Shown in pieces: positions 35,370-43,999 of a stretch of 64,000 nt of DNA. Each line of letters starts with the position of its first letter. Within the stretch, counting starts at the first letter, position 1. The stretch comes from Aureimonas jatrophae (GTDB lineage Bacteria; Pseudomonadota; Alphaproteobacteria; Rhizobiales; Rhizobiaceae), in NCBI RefSeq assembly GCF_900104035.1, contig NZ_FNIT01000005.1, forward strand, positions 298,357 to 362,356, in the 5' to 3' direction. The notes under the pieces were generated by a model. That model saw only the letters and a list, made by a program, of their open reading frames with translations, was not told the DNA's origin and did not search any database. The translations under genes and the position numbers were made by a program.

Positions 35370-36764
35370 ATGTCGCTCCTTCTTTCCGGCTCCCTTGCCA
35401 ACGCCGCACCGGCGCTTCGCCTGTCGCAGATCCTGTCGACGCTCAGCCATGCGCTCGACATGACGGAAGGACAGCCGGCCGGGCACTGCGTGCGGGCCGC
35501 CTTCGTGGCCGACCGGATCGGCGCGGCGGTCGGGCTTCCCGGTCCCGAGCGGCGCGATCTGCGCTACGCCGTGCTGCTGAAGGATCTCGGCTGCTCCTCC
35601 AACGCCGCCCGCCTGTGCCAGCTGTATCTGGCCGATGATCTCGGCTTCAAACGGGACTTCAAGCGCGTCGGCAGCGGCCTGCCGGAGGTGCTGCGCTTCG
35701 TCTTGGAACAGACCGGCGCGGGTGCCGATCTGGCGGGACGGGTGCGGGCGGTCGGTCATATCCTGCGCCATGGCGGCGAGATCTCGCGCGAGCTGATCGA
35801 GACGCGCTGCACGCGCGGCGCCTCGATCGCGCGGCGCCTGCGCTTCTCGGAAACCGTCGCCGAAGGCATCGCCTCACTCGACGAGCACTGGGACGGCGGC
35901 GGCAAGCCCTCCGGCCTCTCGGGCGGCGCGATCCCGCTCTTCAGTCGCATCGCGCTTCTGTCGCAGATCGTCGATGTCTTCCACCGCTTCGGCGGACCGC
36001 GCGCGGCGCTGGAGGAAACCCGCCGTCGCGCCGGACGCTGGTTCGATCCGTCGCTCGTCGCGGCGTTTCAGGACGTCGTCCGCGACGGAACGCTCTGGGA
36101 CGAACTGGCGGGTCCCGAGGAACTCCTGATTCCGCTCGAGGACGATCCGGCCGAGCGGGTGGACGAGACCTACCTCGACGACATTGCCCAGGCCTTCGGC
36201 GACATCGTCGATGCCAAGAGTCCCTATACCGGAAACCATTGCCAGCGCGTCGCGCTGTATGCCGACATGATCGGCGAGAGCCTCGCCCTGCCCGACGAGG
36301 CGCGGCGGCGCCTGCGCCGCGCGGCGCTTCTTCACGACATCGGCAAGCTTGGCGTGTCCAACAGCATCCTCGACAAGCCGGGACGCCTCGACGAGCGGGA
36401 ATGGAGCCTGATGCGGCGGCATCCCGTCCAGAGTCGCGTGATCCTGTCGGGGCTGCCGGTCTTCGCGGAAGCGGCCGAGATCGGCGGCGCCCATCACGAG
36501 CGCCTGGACGGGCGCGGCTACCCAGACGGCGTCGGCGGATCCGAGATCACGCCCCTCACCCGCATCGTGACCGTCGCCGACATCTTCGACGCGCTGACAG
36601 CGGACCGGCCCTACCGCAAGGCCATGTCGCGTGCGGAGGCCTTCGCGATCCTCGATGCGGATCGCGATACGGGGGTGGATCGGGAGATGGTCGCGGCCCT
36701 GCGCGCCGGTGTCGACCGGCTGGAGCGAGCAAACGCTGGCGTCGACGTGCTCGCGGCGGCCTGA
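35370..36764 (+). CDS. Tandem HD-GYP-type phosphohydrolase (probable c-di-GMP phosphodiesterase)
   Basis: A 464-residue cytosolic protein. The C-terminal half is an intact HD-GYP domain: H-C-Q-R-V-A, L-L-H-D-I-G-K-L-G-V, H-P-V-Q-S, H-H-E-R-L-D-G-R-G-Y-P-D-G and V-A-D-I-F-D-A-L-T-A-D-R-P-Y-R. These are the metal ligands and the GYP loop needed for c-di-GMP hydrolysis to GMP. The N-terminal half is a second, degenerate copy. The His-Asp doublet is Lys-Asp (L-L-K-D-L-G-C-S-S-N) and the GYP loop is D-G-G-G-K-P-S-G-L, so it is probably structural or regulatory. No receiver or PAS domain is present. ATG 35370 is used; the frame is open further upstream to 35136. Confidence 0.88.
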   Translation: MSLLLSGSLANAAPALRLSQILSTLSHALDMTEGQPAGHCVRAAFVADRIGAAVGLPGPERRDLRYAVLLKDLGCSSNAARLCQLYLADDLGFKRDFKRVGSGLPEVLRFVLEQTGAGADLAGRVRAVGHILRHGGEISRELIETRCTRGASIARRLRFSETVAEGIASLDEHWDGGGKPSGLSGGAIPLFSRIALLSQIVDVFHRFGGPRAALEETRRRAGRWFDPSLVAAFQDVVRDGTLWDELAGPEELLIPLEDDPAERVDETYLDDIAQAFGDIVDAKSPYTGNHCQRVALYADMIGESLALPDEARRRLRRAALLHDIGKLGVSNSILDKPGRLDEREWSLMRRHPVQSRVILSGLPVFAEAAEIGGAHHERLDGRGYPDGVGGSEITPLTRIVTVADIFDALTADRPYRKAMSRAEAFAILDADRDTGVDREMVAALRAGVDRLERANAGVDVLAAA

Positions 36765-36853
36765 GGGGTCTTCTGGCCGGCGCCGTAAAGCCTTATGTGA
36801 GGCTCGCCGGTCGTCGTCATCGCGACGATGCGCCGGACGACGCCCTGGCTTCC

Positions 36854-37957
36854 ATGACACACCCCGTCATCCGACCCGCGACACCCAACGATCTCGACGC
36901 GCTCGTGCGCATCGAGGAGGCGGCGTTCACGGGCGACCGCATCTCGCGGCGCTCCTTCCGCAATCTTCTGGCGTCCCGCAGCGCGATCGTGATCCTCGCC
37001 GAAGGCGATGAGGCGCCCGGCGCCTATGCCGCGGTCCTTCTGCGCGAGGGCACCGCGCTCGCCCGGCTCTATTCCCTGGCGGTTCTGCCGGAGCGGGGTG
37101 GCCGGGGGCTTGGACGAGCGCTCCTTCGCGAGGCCGAGCGCCAGGCCTTCGAACGCGACCGCATCGCCTTGCGCCTCGAGGTGCGCGAGGACAATCACAC
37201 CGCGATCCGGCTCTACCGCTCCGAGCACTATCGCCCGATCGGGCGGATCGACGCCTACTACGAGGACGGCGCGGCGGCGTTGCGCTTCGAGCGCACGCTG
37301 CGCGGCGAGCATCGCGTGGACACGGGCGTTCCCTACTACGCGCAGACCACGGACTTCACCTGCGGCTCCTGCTGCCTGATGATGGCGCTGGCGCGCGACG
37401 CCGCCGTCGAGCCCAGCCCGCGCCTGGAGATCCGCCTGTGGCGCGAGGCCACCACGATCTTCATGATGTCGGGTCCGGGCGGCTGCGAACCCTATGGACT
37501 GGCGGTCGCCGCGCACGAGGCGGGGCTCGCCGCCGAGATCCACGTCTCCACGGCGGGCGACCTGTTTCTGGAAGGCGTGCGCTCGGCCGAGAAGCGCCAC
37601 GTCATGGCGCTGGCTCAGGAGGACTTCCGACTGCGCGCCGAGAGCTACGGCATTCCGGTCGCGATCCGGCCGGTCTCGATCGACGACCTGCGCGAGTGCG
37701 TCGCGACGGGCGGCACCGCGATCGTGCTGGTTTCGGGCTACCAGATGTTCGGGCAGAAGGTGCCGCACTGGGTGCTCGTGCATGGCGACGACGGCCGGCA
37801 TCTCGTGCTGCACGACCCCTGGGTTGCCGACGAACGCGGCGAGTCGGCTTCGGACGCGGCGAATCTGCCGGTTCCCTATGACGCCTTCGCTCGCATGGCC
37901 CGCTTCGGAAAGGTCGGCCTCAAGGCCGCCGTGTTCCTCCATAAACGCTCCGCCTGA
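36854..37957 (+). CDS. GNAT acetyltransferase / C39-like peptidase fusion protein
   Basis: A 367-residue two-domain protein. Residues 1-155 are a RimI-like GNAT domain (I-R-P-A-T-P-N-D-L-D-A-L-V-R-I-E-E, then Y-S-L-A-V-L-P-E-R-G-G-R-G-L-G-R-A-L-L for acetyl-CoA, and N-H-T-A-I-R-L-Y). Residues 160-367 are a papain-like C39 peptidase domain with P-Y-Y-A-Q-T-T-D-F-T-C-G-S-C-C-L (catalytic Cys), H-W-V-L-V-H-G-D-D (His) and L-H-D-P-W. The following gene, 42 bases downstream, is a RimK-like ATP-grasp ligase with an RLAN-type N-terminus. This gene pair recurs in proteobacteria and is thought to form and trim peptide-like conjugates; the substrate is unknown. Confidence 0.88.
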   Translation: MTHPVIRPATPNDLDALVRIEEAAFTGDRISRRSFRNLLASRSAIVILAEGDEAPGAYAAVLLREGTALARLYSLAVLPERGGRGLGRALLREAERQAFERDRIALRLEVREDNHTAIRLYRSEHYRPIGRIDAYYEDGAAALRFERTLRGEHRVDTGVPYYAQTTDFTCGSCCLMMALARDAAVEPSPRLEIRLWREATTIFMMSGPGGCEPYGLAVAAHEAGLAAEIHVSTAGDLFLEGVRSAEKRHVMALAQEDFRLRAESYGIPVAIRPVSIDDLRECVATGGTAIVLVSGYQMFGQKVPHWVLVHGDDGRHLVLHDPWVADERGESASDAANLPVPYDAFARMARFGKVGLKAAVFLHKRSA

Positions 37958-37999
37958 CCGGGCCGTCCCGTCCCGCCCACGAGAAAGCTTTCCTCTGCG

Positions 38000-39454
38000 A
38001 TGTCTCAATGGGTCATTCTGGTCGGCCGCCCCTCCGACCTCGACAATGCCGCGACCCCGCACAAGGTCATGACCAGCCGGGACTACCTGGCCCGTCCGGC
38101 CCTGTTCGGCGCCGAGCGGCCCAAGGTCATCAACCTGTGCCGGTCCTACAGCTACCAGAGTCGGGGCTACTACGCCTCGCTGCTGGCCGGCGCGCGCGGA
38201 CACCGGGTGATCCCGAGCGTCGAGACCATGATCGACCTGTCCGAGCGCAAGCTCTACGAGAACGCGCTGCCGGAGCTCGAGGAACTGCTCGCCAAGGCGA
38301 TCGGAGCGGAGAAGGACTGCCCGCGCGAGCCGGTACGCTTCTATTTCGGCTATACCGACGACGCGCGGCTGGAGCGCTTCGCCAAGCTCCTGTTCGACTG
38401 GTTCCGCGCGCCGGCGCTCGAGGTCGTCCTGGAATGGCGCGAACGGGTGCGCATCAAGCGCGTCGGATTTGCCTCGATCGGCAAGCTCGACGAGCCCGAG
38501 AAGGCGCGTCTCCTCCAGGCGATGGAGCGCTACACGGCGCGCGAATGGCGCGATGCCCGCTCCAAGACCCCTGCGAAATACTCCTTCGCGACCCTTGTCG
38601 ATCCCAAGGAGACGCTGCCGCCCTCGACCATCGGCACGCTGAAGCACTGGGCCAAGATCGCGGGGCGCATGGGTGTCGACGTCGAGCCGATCGGCAAACG
38701 CGACCTGCCGCGCCTCGCCAACTTCGACGCGCTCTTCATTCGTGAGACGACGGCGATCTCGAACCACACCTACCGCTTCGCCCGCCGCGCCGTGCAGGAG
38801 GGCATGCCGGTGATCGACGATCCCGTGTCGATGATCCGCTGCACCAACAAGGTCTATCTCAACGAGCTGATGACGGCGAACGGGGTTTGCGTGCCGCGCT
38901 CGGTGATGATCGGCGGGCGCGAGGATTTCGCGCGCGCCGCCGACGAACTCGGCTTCCCGATGGTCCTGAAGATCCCGGACGGCTCGTTCTCGCGCGGCGT
39001 CAAGAAGGTGGCGGACCGGACGGCGCTGGAGGCGCTGGCGCTGTCTTGGCTGGAGGATACCGACCTTCTGATCGCCCAGGAGTTCATGCCGACCCGCTTC
39101 GACTGGCGCGTGGGCGTGCTCGGCGGCCAGCCGCTCTTCGCCGTCCAGTACCACATGGCGAAGTCGCACTGGCAGATCATCAATCACGAGACCGGCGGCC
39201 GACCGATGGAGGGCGGCTTCACCGCCTTTGCGCTCGCCGACGCGCCGCCCACCGTGCTCGACACCGGCCTTCGGGCGGCCAAGCTGATCGGTGACGGGCT
39301 CTACGGGGTGGACCTCAAGGAGACCGACAACGGCGTCTTCCTGATCGAGGTCAACGACAACCCGAACCTCGAGCACGGCGTCGAGGATGCCGCCGAGCGC
39401 GACGAGGTCTGGACGCGCCTGACGCGCTGGTTCGTCGAGCGGGTGGAACGCTAG
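38000..39454 (+). CDS. RimK-like ATP-grasp ligase with RLAN N-terminal domain
   Basis: A 484-residue amide/peptide ligase. Residues 1-150 match the RLAN domain seen only in front of such ATP-grasps (P-K-V-I-N-L-C-R-S-Y-S-Y-Q-S-R-G-Y-Y-A-S-L-L-A-E/G-A-R-G-H-R-V-x-P). The rest is an ATP-grasp fold with N-K-V-Y-L-N-E-L, G-F-P-M-V-L-K-I-P-D-G-S-F-S-R-G-V, A-Q-E-F-M-P-T-x-F-D-W-R-V-G-V-L and the Mg-binding F-L-I-E-V-N-D-N-P-N. ATP-grasps join a carboxylate to an amine via an acyl phosphate. Its partner is the GNAT/C39 fusion. Length is much greater than E. coli RimK (about 300) owing to the extra N-terminal domain. Confidence 0.9.
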   Translation: MSQWVILVGRPSDLDNAATPHKVMTSRDYLARPALFGAERPKVINLCRSYSYQSRGYYASLLAGARGHRVIPSVETMIDLSERKLYENALPELEELLAKAIGAEKDCPREPVRFYFGYTDDARLERFAKLLFDWFRAPALEVVLEWRERVRIKRVGFASIGKLDEPEKARLLQAMERYTAREWRDARSKTPAKYSFATLVDPKETLPPSTIGTLKHWAKIAGRMGVDVEPIGKRDLPRLANFDALFIRETTAISNHTYRFARRAVQEGMPVIDDPVSMIRCTNKVYLNELMTANGVCVPRSVMIGGREDFARAADELGFPMVLKIPDGSFSRGVKKVADRTALEALALSWLEDTDLLIAQEFMPTRFDWRVGVLGGQPLFAVQYHMAKSHWQIINHETGGRPMEGGFTAFALADAPPTVLDTGLRAAKLIGDGLYGVDLKETDNGVFLIEVNDNPNLEHGVEDAAERDEVWTRLTRWFVERVER

Positions 39455-39496
39455 CAAGGGAGCCAGCACCGCAAGGCGCCGGCTCCCGGACGGATA

Positions 39497-39877
39497 TTAG
39501 GCGCAGTCGCCCGTACCCGAGCCGTCGGCCGGCTCGATCTGGACGCGGGCATGTCCCGCGCCGATGAAGCCGAGCTTGCCGGCGGCGCCCTTCGAAAGAT
39601 CGATCATCCGTCCCTTCACGAAGGGGCCGCGATCGTTGATGCGAACGACCACGGAACGGTTGTTGTTGAGGTTGGTCACCTTGACCTTGGAGCCGAGCGG
39701 CAGGGTCTTGTGAGCGGCGGTCATCGCCATCGGGTTCATGCGCTCGCCGGAAGCGGTGCGCGAGGTCAGCGCGTACCAGGACGCGCGACCGCAGGTCGTC
39801 TTGCCGCCAGCAGCCTCGGCGGACCCGGAATGGGCCACGAAGCCGGTGAATACGACGGCAGCCGCCGCGATCGTCAT
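39497..39877 (-). CDS. RlpA-like septal ring lytic transglycosylase (DPBB domain)
   Basis: A 126-residue secreted protein. A signal peptide occupies about residues 1-23 (ending A-E-A). The remainder is a single RlpA-like double-psi beta-barrel: [37 protein letters not shown] and [17 protein letters not shown]. There is no SPOR domain and no lipobox, so it is a minimal version. The ATG at 39877 has a GAAGAG purine stretch at proper spacing; a TTG three codons earlier abuts it and is less likely. Confidence 0.87.
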   Translation of the reverse strand: MTIAAAAVVFTGFVAHSGSAEAAGGKTTCGRASWYALTSRTASGERMNPMAMTAAHKTLPLGSKVKVTNLNNNRSVVVRINDRGPFVKGRMIDLSKGAAGKLGFIGAGHARVQIEPADGSGTGDCA

Positions 39878-40078
39878 TACGTTCAACTCTTCGGAACCTG
39901 TCCTGTTTTCGCCGGAACAGGGACCGAGCCTTATTGAAAGATGAACGAACCCATTGAGTTCATTCGAACTTTCCCCTCGTGGCCCCCGCCGTTCGACGGG
40001 GTCGGGGTGAGGGCAGGATGGGGCGAAACCGTGACGGTTCCATCACGCTCTATTTCCGCCTGATATATGACGAAATCG

Positions 40079-40972
40079 CTAACCCTCGTTTTCTCCTGCG
40101 TCACGGGGCTTGAGCGCTATCAGCCCTTCACGAAATGTCGGGAAAAAAAATTCGTACCCGAGCGCTTTCAAACGGCGATTCGAGACCTTTTTGTTCTCTC
40201 CGTAGAAAGATCGTGCCATCGACGTCAGTTCGGCGGTGGCAAAATCCTGCTCCGGCGGCGGTTCCACGCCGATCATCCGCGCGGCATGGAGAACGACGTC
40301 CTGTGGGGGCGCCGGCTCGTCGTCCGTGACGTTGTAGAGGCCCCCAATGCAACGGGCCGCGAGCAGCCGAAGCGCACCGGCGATGTCGGCGACATGGATG
40401 CGGTTGAAGACCTGCCCCGGCTTCACGAGGCGCTTGGCCCGGCCGTTGGCGAGATTGACGAAGCTGTTGCGGCCGGGACCGTAGATGCCCGACAGCCTCA
40501 GGATCGCGAGCGGTACGCCGCGTTGGGCCGCCAGAGCCGTCCAAGCCTCCTCCGCTTCCAGGCGCTCGTGCGAGCGGCGGGAAACCGGTCGGGGCGGTGT
40601 CGCTTCGTCGACCCAAGCGCCGCCATGGTCCCCGTAGACGCCGACGGTCGAGAGGTATCCGATCCATACGAGATGCGGCATCGCGCGAAGGATCGTCTCG
40701 CGATAGCAGCGCAGCACCGGGTCGCCCCGCTCGCCCGGTGCGATCGACACCACGAGATGCGTCGTGTGCCTCAGCGCCTCGGCGATGCCCTCCCCCGGCG
40801 TCTCGCCGTCGAACACGAGGCCCGGCCACCCGCGCGCCCGGAAGGACACGGCCTTTTCGGCGGAGCGCGTCGTCGCTCCGAGGATGCGGGCCGGCTCGGG
40901 CGCCTCCAGAAAGGCCACAGCGGAATAGCCCGCGCCGAAGACGAAGACGCCTTCTTCCGACGCCCCGGTCAT
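40079..40972 (-). CDS. SDR/NAD-dependent epimerase-like protein (YeeZ-like)
   Basis: A 297-residue atypical short-chain dehydrogenase. The N-terminal nucleotide site is V-F-G-A-G-Y-S. The middle has Y-L-S-T-V-G-V-Y-G-D-H-G-G-A-W-V-D-E and R-L-S-G-I-Y-G-P-G-R-N. The catalytic Y-x3-K of classic members is not intact, as in YeeZ-type proteins. The C-terminus has F-N-R-I-H-V-A-D-I-A and Y-N-V-T-D-D-E-P-A. Substrate unknown. Its ATG overlaps the stop of the repeat protein gene by 4 bases, and that gene in turn overlaps queG, so the three form one minus-strand operon. Confidence 0.85.
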   Translation of the reverse strand: MTGASEEGVFVFGAGYSAVAFLEAPEPARILGATTRSAEKAVSFRARGWPGLVFDGETPGEGIAEALRHTTHLVVSIAPGERGDPVLRCYRETILRAMPHLVWIGYLSTVGVYGDHGGAWVDEATPPRPVSRRSHERLEAEEAWTALAAQRGVPLAILRLSGIYGPGRNSFVNLANGRAKRLVKPGQVFNRIHVADIAGALRLLAARCIGGLYNVTDDEPAPPQDVVLHAARMIGVEPPPEQDFATAELTSMARSFYGENKKVSNRRLKALGYEFFFPTFREGLIALKPRDAGENEG

Positions 40973-41244
40973 CGGCGCTCCGCCGACTCGTCGAGGAAGC
41001 GGATACGGCCGATCTCGAGCTCGTCGATCCGCAGGCGGCGAACGCGCGCGTGCCTGACGTTCAGCGCACCGATCGCCAAAGCACCGATCGCGACCGCTCC
41101 GAGCGCGAGCGCGCCGACCGACAGGGCGCCGAGCGCGGCGGCCCCGGTGGCGCTGGCACCGACGGCCCGCGCGCCGGTTGCCTCCGCGGGCCGCCGCGCT
41201 GCGGGCAGTCTCGCCTTCTCAGGCGTCCTGTCGATCGATCGCAT
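40969..41244 (-). CDS. Hypothetical protein with Gly-Ala-Leu five-residue repeats
   Basis: A 91-residue protein I do not recognise. Residues about 25-65 are a regular five-residue repeat of the form G-A-(L/V)-x-(L/V/I) (A-A-L-G-A-L-S-V-G-A-L-A-L-G-A-V-A-I-G-A-L-A-I-G-A-L). It resembles the periodicity of right-handed beta-helical (pentapeptide-like) proteins. The C-terminal part is basic then acidic (R-V-R-R-L-R-I-D-E-L-E-I-G-R-I). No signal peptide. ATG 41244 overlaps the end of queG by 26 bases and its stop overlaps the SDR start by 4 bases, which supports translation within the operon. Confidence 0.65.
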   Translation of the reverse strand: MRSIDRTPEKARLPAARRPAEATGARAVGASATGAAALGALSVGALALGAVAIGALAIGALNVRHARVRRLRIDELEIGRIRFLDESAERR

Positions 41245-42382
41245 CCCATTCGCTCCGCACGAGGTCGTCCCGCTCGTTATGGAGGGCGGCCGCCCGGGCT
41301 GCCAAGGCATCCGCCGGCGCGAGCCGTGCCAGCGCCCAGACCGCCATGGCGCGCACCAGCGGCGCCGCGTCCCCCAGACGCTCGCGCACCGGCGGCAGAA
41401 GCGCGGGGTCGGCGGAGTTGCCGGCGGCGATCAGGCAGTTCGACACGAACTTGTCGCGTCCGATCCGCTTGATCGGCGAGCCTGCGAAGAGCGCGCGGAA
41501 GGCCCTGTCGTCGAGCGCGAGAAGTTCGCTGAGCGCAGGGGCCCTCAGGTCGTCGCGCGCCCGCAGCTTCGCCTCGCGCGCGGCCGAGGCGAACTTGTTC
41601 CACGGGCAGACCGCGAGGCAGTCGTCGCAGCCGTAGACGCGGTTGCCGATGGGCGCGCGCAGATCGCGCGGCACGACATGCCGCGTCTCGATCGTGAGGT
41701 AGGAGATGCAACGCCGGGCATCGAGCCGGTAGGGCTCGGGAAAGGCATGGGTCGGACAGGCGTCCTGGCAGCGGCGGCAGGAGCCGCAACTGTCCTCGCC
41801 CGGCTCGTCCGGCGCGAGATCCAGCGTCGTCAGGATCGATCCGAGAAAGAGCCAGGAGCCGTGCGCCCGCGACACGAGGTTCGTGTGCTTGCCTTGCCAG
41901 CCGAGACCGGCCGCCTGCCCGAGCGGCTTTTCCATGAGCGGAGCGGTATCGACGAAGACCTTGACCCCGTGCGGTTCGCCATCGGCCTGCGTTCCCGCAC
42001 GCGCGAGGAGTCGGCCGGCGAGCTCCTTCAGCTTGCCCTTGACGACGTCGTGGTAGTCGCGGTGCCGTGCGTAGACCGAGATCGCGCCCCTGTCCGGTCG
42101 CGCGTTGATCGCCAAGGGGTCCTCGTCGGGCCCGTAGTTCAGGCCGAGCACGATCACGGTGCGCGCCTCGGGCCAGAGCGAGCCGACCGAGCGACGCCGC
42201 GAGGCCGTCTCGGGCAGCCATCCCATCGTGCCATGGAAGCCCGCGTCGACGAAGGCCTCGAGGCCCGCCGCAGCCGCCGTGTTCTCGCTGGCCCGCGCAA
42301 CGCCCACCGCGTCGAAGCCGAGGCGTCGGGCGTCCGCATCCAGAAACCGGCGCAGGGCCGCGGGGCTCAAGGGATCCGCCAT
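41219..42382 (-). CDS. queG: tRNA epoxyqueuosine(34) reductase QueG
   Basis: A 387-residue cobalamin- and Fe-S-dependent enzyme making the last step of queuosine in the tRNA wobble position. Cysteines of two 4Fe-4S clusters are present: C-G-S-C-R-R-C-Q-D-A-C-P-T and C-I-S-Y-L-T-I-E, then Y-G-C-D-D-C-L-A-V-C-P-W-N. The N-terminal domain has G-F-H-G-T-M-G-W-L and V-L-G-L-N-Y. A HEAT-like C-terminus (V-R-E-R-L-G-D-A-A-P-L-V-R-A-M-A-V-W-A-L) contacts tRNA. ATG 42382 is used. It begins the queG, repeat-protein, SDR operon. Confidence 0.94.
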   Translation of the reverse strand: MADPLSPAALRRFLDADARRLGFDAVGVARASENTAAAAGLEAFVDAGFHGTMGWLPETASRRRSVGSLWPEARTVIVLGLNYGPDEDPLAINARPDRGAISVYARHRDYHDVVKGKLKELAGRLLARAGTQADGEPHGVKVFVDTAPLMEKPLGQAAGLGWQGKHTNLVSRAHGSWLFLGSILTTLDLAPDEPGEDSCGSCRRCQDACPTHAFPEPYRLDARRCISYLTIETRHVVPRDLRAPIGNRVYGCDDCLAVCPWNKFASAAREAKLRARDDLRAPALSELLALDDRAFRALFAGSPIKRIGRDKFVSNCLIAAGNSADPALLPPVRERLGDAAPLVRAMAVWALARLAPADALAARAAALHNERDDLVRSEWDAIDRQDA

Positions 42383-42447
42383 GCGACCGCTTCTAGAACC
42401 GCTTCGTCGCGCTGCCAATCAGGCCGGCCTGATCTCGCAGATCGCCG

Positions 42448-43029
42448 TCAGCGTGGTGCGATCGGGCGCCAGCGGTGCAGCACTCGGCCGCTCGAACGCT
42501 CCAGCGTCCAGTAGTGCCCCTCGAAGGGCTGGTCCGCGCTTCGGCTGATCGGCTCGCCCAGGAACGACAGGAGGAGCAGCGTCCCCACCCCGCCATGCGC
42601 GACCACCGCGACATCGCCCTCGCACGGCGCCTCCGCCAGGACGGCATCAACGGCCCGGCGAACGCGCGCCTGCGCGTCCACGGCTCGCTCCCAGCCGCGG
42701 ATGCTCTCAGCGGGATGGGCGAAGAAGAGATCGGCCGTGCGCTGGAACTCGTCGGGCGGCAGGAAGCCGGTCGCGCGGCGGTCGTTCTCACCGAGATCGT
42801 CTCGACTTCGAACGACGAGGCCCTGCCGAGCGGCGAGGATCTCGGCGCCTTCGCGCGCCTTCGGCTCGCGACTCGACCAAACCTCCACGAGTTGGTCCCA
42901 GTCCCCTTCGCGGGCGAAGGCGTTCATGCGCTCGCGCCCACGAGCCGACAGGCTCCAGGCCTCCACCGGAACGGCCGGATCGATCACGACCTCCGGATGG
43001 GTGATGAAGACGAGACGTCCGCCCTTCAA
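42448..43029 (-). CDS. Histidine phosphatase superfamily protein with altered RHG motif
   Basis: A 193-residue phosphoglycerate-mutase-like protein. The expected R-H-G motif near the N-terminus is replaced by T-H-P-E-V (V-F-I-T-H-P-E-V), retaining the nucleophilic His but not the flanking Arg and Gly. A second His is in V-V-A-H-G-G-V-G, and E-V-W-S-S-R-E-P-K-A provides the other conserved Arg. The first possible start is TTG 43029, which overlaps the stop of the upstream GST gene (TTGA), implying coupled translation. No ATG occurs before residue 30. It may be a divergent phosphatase with shifted specificity; substrate unknown. Confidence 0.78.
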   Translation of the reverse strand: MKGGRLVFITHPEVVIDPAVPVEAWSLSARGRERMNAFAREGDWDQLVEVWSSREPKAREGAEILAARQGLVVRSRDDLGENDRRATGFLPPDEFQRTADLFFAHPAESIRGWERAVDAQARVRRAVDAVLAEAPCEGDVAVVAHGGVGTLLLLSFLGEPISRSADQPFEGHYWTLERSSGRVLHRWRPIAPR

Positions 43030-43718
43030 AAATCGAGTTCGCCGTAGTGCGCGACTGGCGGGATGCCGCGCACGCGCTCTGCCAGAAAGGGGCGGAACGA
43101 GGGTCGCGACTTCATCCGCATGTACCACTCCTTGGCGAGCGGCTCCTCGTCCCAGGCGACCTCGCCGAGATAGTCGAGGATGGAGACGGCCGCGGCCGCC
43201 GCCAGATCGGCGTAGGACAACCGCGTTCCCGACAGCCAGTTGCGACTCTCGGCAAGCCAGCCGACGTAGCGCATGTGGTTCTTGAGATTGAGGCGCGCGG
43301 CGCGGATCGCCGAGGCGTCGGGCGGACCACCCCCCTCCTCGGCGCGCATCTCCAGCTTGAAGACGCGCTCGCGAACGAGGTAGCGCGTCACCTCCCCGTC
43401 CATCTTGCCGAGAAACCATTCGGTCAGCCGACGGATCTCGGCGCGCTCGCCCGGCTTTTCGGCCAAAAGGCGGCGTTCGCGCTGAAAGGCCCCGCGCGTT
43501 TCGTCGAGATACTCGGCCGCGACCGTCCCGCCGACGATCGCAGGGCCGTTGTCCTCCACCAGAACCGGCAACGTCGCCGCCGGGTTGAGCGCCAGGAACT
43601 CCTGTCGCCGCTGCCAGGGACGCTCCTCCACCAGTTCCACCCGCTCGCCATACTCGCCGAGCACCAACCGGATGAAGCGGGAGGCGGCGGACATGGGGTG
43701 ATGGTGAAGCGTGAGCAT
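43026..43718 (-). CDS. Glutathione S-transferase family protein
   Basis: A 230-residue GST. The thioredoxin-like N-domain has L-T-L-H-H-H-P-M-S-A-A-S-R-F-I-R-L-V-L-G-E and N-P-A-A-T-L-P-V-L-V-E-D-N-G-P-A-I-V-G-G with the cis-Pro and the Glu/Ser-like gamma-glutamyl pocket. The all-helical C-domain includes L-S-Y-A-D-L-A-A-A-A-A-V-S-I-L-D-Y-L-G-E-V. The ATG at 43718 begins the domain. Its stop overlaps the TTG start of the histidine phosphatase. GST, UppP and NDUFA9-like genes commonly neighbour each other in rhizobial genomes. Confidence 0.9.
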   Translation of the reverse strand: MLTLHHHPMSAASRFIRLVLGEYGERVELVEERPWQRRQEFLALNPAATLPVLVEDNGPAIVGGTVAAEYLDETRGAFQRERRLLAEKPGERAEIRRLTEWFLGKMDGEVTRYLVRERVFKLEMRAEEGGGPPDASAIRAARLNLKNHMRYVGWLAESRNWLSGTRLSYADLAAAAAVSILDYLGEVAWDEEPLAKEWYMRMKSRPSFRPFLAERVRGIPPVAHYGELDF

Positions 43719-43999
43719 GAAGGCGGGAGAACTCTCATTCGTTCGGTGCTCGCCGCGCCGACCAAGAGCGACCCGGAAGCGGGACGCCGCCGGTGGATCG
43801 GCGAGGAACCCCGACGGCTGAACCGCCGGATAGGCCACCGGAGATAGCCGATCTTCGCGAATCCGCAAGCGGCAGATCGCGGGACGGGCCGACTGGCGCG
43901 CGAAAGCTTCAGCCCGTAAGAGGACCGCGCCCGTTTTGCGGCCCTTCACGCGTCCTGTCCTTCCGGGCAAGCGCCCCGACCTGTCTGGAGACGATCGAC

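Noticed and set aside
36611..39469. A 952-codon minus-strand reading frame
   Set aside because: It is the antisense of the GNAT/C39 and RimK-like genes; GC-rich third positions keep antisense frames open, and no family motif is seen.
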